Assembly (NCBI GenBank): GCA_963693365.1
Contig: CAVNZM010000007.1
Location: forward strand, 4,526,001 to 4,590,000
Direction: 5' to 3'
Source: Amoebidium appalachense
Taxonomy: Eukaryota; Ichthyosporea
DNA: 64,000 bases
This document shows positions 59,930 to 64,000 of this stretch, piece by piece. The notes under the pieces are model-generated. The model was not told where the DNA came from. It made no database searches and saw only the letters and a list, made by a program, of their open reading frames with translations. The translations under genes and the position numbers were made by a program. Numbering within the stretch: position 1 is the stretch's first letter; each line of letters starts with the position of its first letter.

Positions 59930-59957
59930 AACCTTTGGAGCAAGCATACTGCTCTCG

Positions 59958-60048
59958 TGCCGTGGTTTACAACCATTGCAAGTTCACTTTCGTCCAAGGG
60001 GATGTCCCCCTAGAGGCAACACACATCCCGGAGTAGTTTTTCATAGAG
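59958..60048 (+). repeat. YR-A repeat B1
   Basis: 91 bp, TGCCGTGGTTTACAACC...TTTTTCATAGAG. Differs from B2 at two positions. Confidence 0.9.
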
Positions 60049-60396
60049 GTTTTATTTGTGGAATTTATTGACATAAATATTTTTTCTGGGTAAACACGTA
60101 GGATGGGTGTTCGTTATCAACATAACCATGTAGGCTTCATTTCGTGTTTTAGCAGTTCGCGGTTGGCTGCCCGCACACGGGCACCTATTAGCCAATCAAA
60201 ACATCAGATTCCACATATCACTAGACCGAGTTTTGATTGGCTCGGATCAGATTTCACATATCACTAGATCGATTTTGATTGGCTCAGATCGGTAGGCTTA
60301 GGTATATAAGCACGACAGTTTTTAGCAGATCAGCAAGCTACAAACACATCTTCTGTGTTTAGCACCCACAGCCTTACAGCTATATATTCCTTTTTC
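60049..60396 (+). repeat. YR-A repeat A2
   Basis: Same order as A1 with 201 additional bases (60133-60333). Confidence 0.85.
60133..60333 (+). promoter_or_regulatory. Candidate YR-A promoter block inside A2
   Basis: Contains AGCCAATCAAAA, two inverted GATTGGCT(C)(G/A)GATC copies with CACATATCACTAGA spacers, and GGTATATAAGCAC (TATA box, 60301-60313), 20-odd bp before the shared A segment CAAGCTACAAACACATC. The combination of CCAAT boxes and TATA at fitting distances suggests transcription starts near 60330-60340. Confidence 0.5.
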
Positions 60397-60526
60397 ACCC
60401 ACCCACCTACACCCACACTCAACCCCCATTGATCCACACATACGTGCTGTTTTTCACGGGGCGAAGACTTCCCCCGTTTTTTGGGCACAAGGACCTCACG
60501 GATCAATAAATTGATGACTGGGGGCT

Positions 60527-60617
60527 TGCCGTGGTTTACAACCATTGCAGGTTCACTTTCGTCCAAGGGGATGTCCCCCTAGAGGCAACACACGTCCCGG
60601 AGTAGTTTTTCATAGAG
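60527..60617 (+). repeat. YR-A repeat B2 (right terminus)
   Basis: 91-bp direct copy of B1; element ends ATAGAG at 60617. Confidence 0.9.
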
Positions 60618-62761
60618 CTTCCGATATACGAACTAACACGTACGAAACACGAATACATAACGCAATAACGAAGTAACGAACCGACGTTAGAAACGAAAAA
60701 CGAAAGCAAAATGAAATGGAAACACGAAAATGAAAAGAAGAATGCACAACACCAGTGCTTAGCTTGCAATGCACACGGCCCCCTCTATGTTACGAAGAAA
60801 AGAAAACCGTTGCCCTTGCGTGCATTGCGCTATTGCACACAGTCATCGTGTCCATGCCACCGCGTGCACGTCCACCAGTGTTGCATGCATTCTTCGAATC
60901 CCTTGCTCTTGTCGAATACCACATGCCCATAGTTTAGCGCACAGGATGCACAAATGCTCACAAATTTATGCCTGCATGCCTTAGGCTAAACACGTTACGA
61001 ATGTATGCCTCATGTATGGCCCTTCCTGGTGCCATGCCCCAACGAACTTGCACTCTTGGTGCACAGAAGGCATGTAATACAGTCGATGCAGAACTTTTGT
61101 TCGTGCATGTGAAACAAACGAAGCTGTGGGGTACGAATTTACAGGTATTAAACTGCCAGTGTGTGGCAATACTGTATAAATACTATAACGTACGAACTAT
61201 GCTGTAAAGCCTTGAATACCCGCATGCAAAATAAAATTGCTGCCGGCACACCCCCACCAGAATAAAAGAATAAAAGAATGATGCAAGGGCACCGTCCCTC
61301 ACAACACCAGCATGCAGTGTCACCAGTTTAGCTCGAATTTCGAATAATGAGTCCCACCTCTCCACTAGCGAAGAAAGTGTGATTGGGGACGAATACGAAT
61401 GCAAGGTGTTGTTGACTACCACATCGGACCATCATGTGTACCTAGGCCCTGGTACGGAGGTGACCATGTTATTCCCTTGCAATATGATGACACTGTAACA
61501 ATTTAGCACGTGCATACCCCACCAATGGGCACAGGCGGGAGACAACCCCGCAAGCTGCCTTATTAAGTACCTCTGCTAAAACGAAATGCTCTTCTCAGGA
61601 AGTAACGGAAGGGTCCAACGAACACGAACCACACAATCACCAGGCAGCTACTTACATCTGATGTATGTGAGAAGTAGGGTGTGTGAGCGGGGTAAATTCA
61701 TGAACACCAACACGAAAGAAAGCACAGCACAAAGCAGTTCCACGAACACGAATGGTTTTGGTATTCCACACAACGAACAGAACCAACAGTAGGGCCACCT
61801 ACAAATGAAGCAGAGGATGGGGCACCATCCAGACCTGCACTGGAGGATATGAAAATACGAAGCACGCTCACGAGAAAGTTGCTTACAAAAGAAAGGGCGA
61901 CCGTGACGACTTTTCTTTTAAAGACAAGCCTCCAGAAGAATGTATTATGCCTGGAATCCCCCTCAGGCTGCTCAACGAAAATCGCTGGTTCATGGGATAC
62001 GAAAACTGCTCACAAATGGAAGCATGTGTTTTCTGATCGCGAATCAGGCTTGCTTTGCCTACCCTCGTCTTATGAATTATGAACCGGGTTTTTACTGGTT
62101 CTAATGGGCTGATACATTTCTTTATGTCACCCAACGAAGTACACTTAGGGTAATTTTATTCATGTTTTTCCCGGCTCCGATGATGCAGGGTTAAAGCTGA
62201 AAGGAAAGAAGTGCTCTTTGTTCATGGAAGAAGTGGCTTTTCCGGCCATGGTGACTCGCCTTACAGTCTTAAGGTAGAACCGGGATAAGGAGCAGCGGCT
62301 AAACCTTGAAGCTATCCACCATTACCTGAGCTACGAAGTGACCTAAGGCTTGAGTTATATTCATTATCGAATGTTTGGTATGATCATTCATCCACACAAC
62401 CAAAGTACTCGCAATTGAAAACGAATTTGCGGGATAATCCTAAAAAGGAAAAAAAATTCCCAAAAAGGAAAGTACTACTTCTACAGAAAATGCCAAGCAC
62501 AGCGACAAAGCGATTAATTCGCACGCACACTCTGCAACAATCTTCGCCACGAAAAACGAAAACACAGAAGATGATGCTGCATGACTTTGTTGTGTTTTGG
62601 AACATGAAGTTCTCATAGACTTGCACAAGTCTATGCCACCGTCCTTGCTCTGTTCTGCCCAGCAGTTCGGCGCACAAGAATTCTCGCTGCTTGTTTATCG
62701 CCTCTCAGCCTGGTGGTTTGCTTGTCTAACAACACCACCAGGCTCCCGACAAAGGGGGGAG
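60618..62761 (+). other. ACGAA-rich degenerate sequence, probably internal part of an old LTR retroelement
   Basis: ACGAA and CACGAA pentamers recur throughout. No long ORF. A short reading near 62185-62250 (GLKLKGKKCSLFMEEVAF) matches the RT thumb pattern of LTR elements. The stretch ends in a purine tract (AAAGGGGGGAG, 62751-62761) directly before a probable LTR. Confidence 0.35.
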
Positions 62762-63237
62762 TGTAAACAATTGTACACATGAACTGTACATGTTTACTAA
62801 AGAATGTGATCTACTAGCATGCGATTCGTGCTTTGTCATAAATGTCACATAAATATTATGTCTGCACCAATCGGAATCACCCTGACCTAAGAAGTGAACC
62901 ATATATGGTTCTTCCGCTGCATGCCACATAAACGAAGTGAACCAATAAGAGGTTTGCATAAATAGGACGAAGGTCTGACTGGCTCGGACCGCAACATAAT
63001 CACGAATGGCATGTTGCCACCCGCGCTGGCCGTGGATGAACCAATCCTGGGCCTTGATCCGAAACCTGGGGGCTATATAAGAAAGCCGTCCCAGTACAGG
63101 GGATCACTTCAGTCTGAGACAGACTGAGTTGGCCCATAGTAAAAGCAACCTGGCCGCGTGTGTCTTTCTACCCGTTCTCTGTATTTATTTTGATTCAGTT
63201 GTACTCTGCCTTATCCTAACTAGTCCAACTGTTCACA
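62762..63237 (+). repeat. Probable LTR (476 bp)
   Basis: Follows the purine tract, begins TGTAAACAATTG and ends CTGTTCACA (TGTAAAC versus GTTCACA, imperfect inverted termini). Contains CCAAT boxes (62867, 63043) and GGCTATATAAGAAAGCC (63071-63087). No second copy is in the window, so the assignment rests on position and ends. Confidence 0.45.
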
Positions 63238-63870
63238 GAGTGTGCTGTAGAATTCGTAGTAGTAGCATGTTGTAGGCCTTGGTGTGTTTGATGTGTGTGC
63301 AAAGTTTCAGGCTGCTAGCATTTTCATTTAGGGAGCTGTAGCTGTTTTTATGTGCTGTGGGATATGCCATATGGATATATTGATGAGTGTGAGTTATATC
63401 TAGTCCGAAATGGGCGGCAATTGATTTGGTCTTTGTAATCTAGGGGTTTTAGCCACTTGTGAAATTTTTTCATTGGTTGATGTGCAGCAAATTTTCCATT
63501 TTGGTAGATTTCATGGATTTGATAGGTTCTAAGTCATTTCTTCATATTTCCATAGGCAAAAATGTGGGCCGGCGCGCTATATAATGTGCTTGCGCGGCTC
63601 CAGGGAGGTCAGTTACGGCGCTACTGAGCGCGTTTAATTCTCTTTAGGCCCTTTTTTTTTAACTAAGTTTTTGCCCACCCACCACACCCTTGCCTAGTTA
63701 GGCACTAGGCTACGTTTTTGGAGCATGTTTCTGTGACATTCTGTATGACCTTTGTCATTCTTTTCATTGCTCCTATGGAGCACACCTGTGCCTGCTTGTG
63801 AGATTGATCCACAGGCACCGGCTCATGTATCCCCTTGCTGGGGCTGGTAAAGACGACGTTGGCATAAGAA
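63238..63870 (+). mobile_element. YR-B terminal fragment A-B (left-truncated solo unit)
   Basis: A (63238-63775) starts inside the A repeat at GAGTGTGCTGTA. B (63776-63870) ends GGCATAAGAA. Compared with the 54.6-kb copy it lacks the first ~75 bases of A and has small indels. No ORFs. Downstream to 64000 I see nothing but short CA/A runs. Confidence 0.7.
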
Positions 63871-64000
63871 TACGGATTAAGGTGTACTTGAGCACGAAAA
63901 CAACAAGAACACACACACACACAAAAAAAAAAACTTATATCTCCACATATGATGTCTATTTGATACGTTATATCTCCACTTAAAATTTGTTTGATGTAAG

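Larger units (their letters stand above)
55390..60617 (+). mobile_element. YR-A retrotransposon, nearly complete, Ngaro-like split direct repeats
   Basis: A1 (55390-~55535), gag (55568-56730), RT (56876-58350), RNase H (58334-58843), recombinase (58898-59929), B1 (59958-60048), A2 (60049-~60396), B2 (60527-60617). A1 = A2 and B1 = B2 give the A1-ORFs-B1-A2-B2 order that allows circularisation before YR-mediated insertion. No methyltransferase is found between RNase H and YR, which separates it from DIRS and PAT and points to Ngaro. GC-rich coding region (~62%) in an AT-richer neighbourhood. The few frame breaks are mostly in C or A/C runs. No target duplication is visible: GAAAG|GTTTT left, ATAGAG|CTTCC right. 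Confidence 0.85.

Noticed and set aside
60133-60333. Spliced-out intron as explanation of the A1/A2 length difference
   Set aside because: The right edge ends in AG, but the left edge is GTA|GGC, so removal as a GT..AG intron would also delete GTA, which A1 keeps.

Overview
This window is eukaryotic nuclear DNA. Genes are split by GT..AG introns, there are no bacterial-style operons, and the sequence is loaded with (GT/CA)n, (GA)n, poly-G/poly-C and poly-A tracts plus retroelements. It is most likely from a microbial eukaryote or an early-branching lineage. A large secreted EGF/lectin-type gene, a ParB-like gene with about 12 exons, N-terminal GIY-YIG (Penelope-like) sequence and tyrosine-recombinase (YR) retrotransposons fit a protist, alga or unicellular holozoan. 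I cannot name the species from sequence alone.

Layout. 1-5315 (+): 3' part of a secreted multi-domain gene (Cys/Pro repeats, EGF, H-type-lectin-like) whose six exons join in one frame. 5.3-9.4 kb: homopolymer and GT tracts. 9.4-11.1 and 13.4-13.7 kb: isolated putative exons of Cys-rich secreted-type protein. 11.1-12.7 kb: a TIR DNA transposon with TA target duplication. 14.9-16.5 kb: a Ty3/gypsy 3' remnant with an odd 138-bp inverted LTR. 16.5-26.6 kb: almost gene-free repeats, including a region sprinkled with ATTGCCAAT, a 414-bp tandem duplication, GC-rich palindromes and 2.5 kb of CA microsatellite. 26.65-28.96 kb: a 183-bp satellite array carrying a clean insertion of a YR-element terminal repeat. 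29.6-31.1 kb: compound GT/GGGA repeats.

31.35-33.3 kb (-): 5'-truncated YR retroelement (family 'YR-B') with an intact 338-aa recombinase. 33.3-34.7 kb (-): GIY-YIG endonuclease fragment of Penelope-like type. 34.8-35.6 kb: GT higher-order array. 36.1-47.1 kb (-): a gene of about 12 exons with a possible ParB-like domain, broken by several slippage-type indels. 48.2-48.9 kb: DUF7869 gene fragment, cut by a solo YR-B terminal unit. 49.6-50.8 kb: Ty3/gypsy protease-RT fragment. 51.6-55.27 kb: second, decayed YR-B copy (RT-RNase H-YR). 55.39-60.62 kb: nearly complete element of a different family ('YR-A': gag-RT-RNase H-YR) with split direct repeats A1-ORFs-B1-A2-B2. 60.6-63.2 kb: ACGAA-rich degenerate LTR-element sequence ending in a probable LTR. 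63.24-63.87 kb: another YR-B terminal fragment.

Taken together, the right half is a nest of YR retrotransposons. Two families lack any visible methyltransferase and show the Ngaro-type split-repeat layout. YR-B units repeatedly sit at a TTCT/AGAA junction. The two host genes I can model are the EGF/lectin gene (apparently intact) and the ParB-like gene (disrupted as written, though the indels could be assembly errors in simple repeats).
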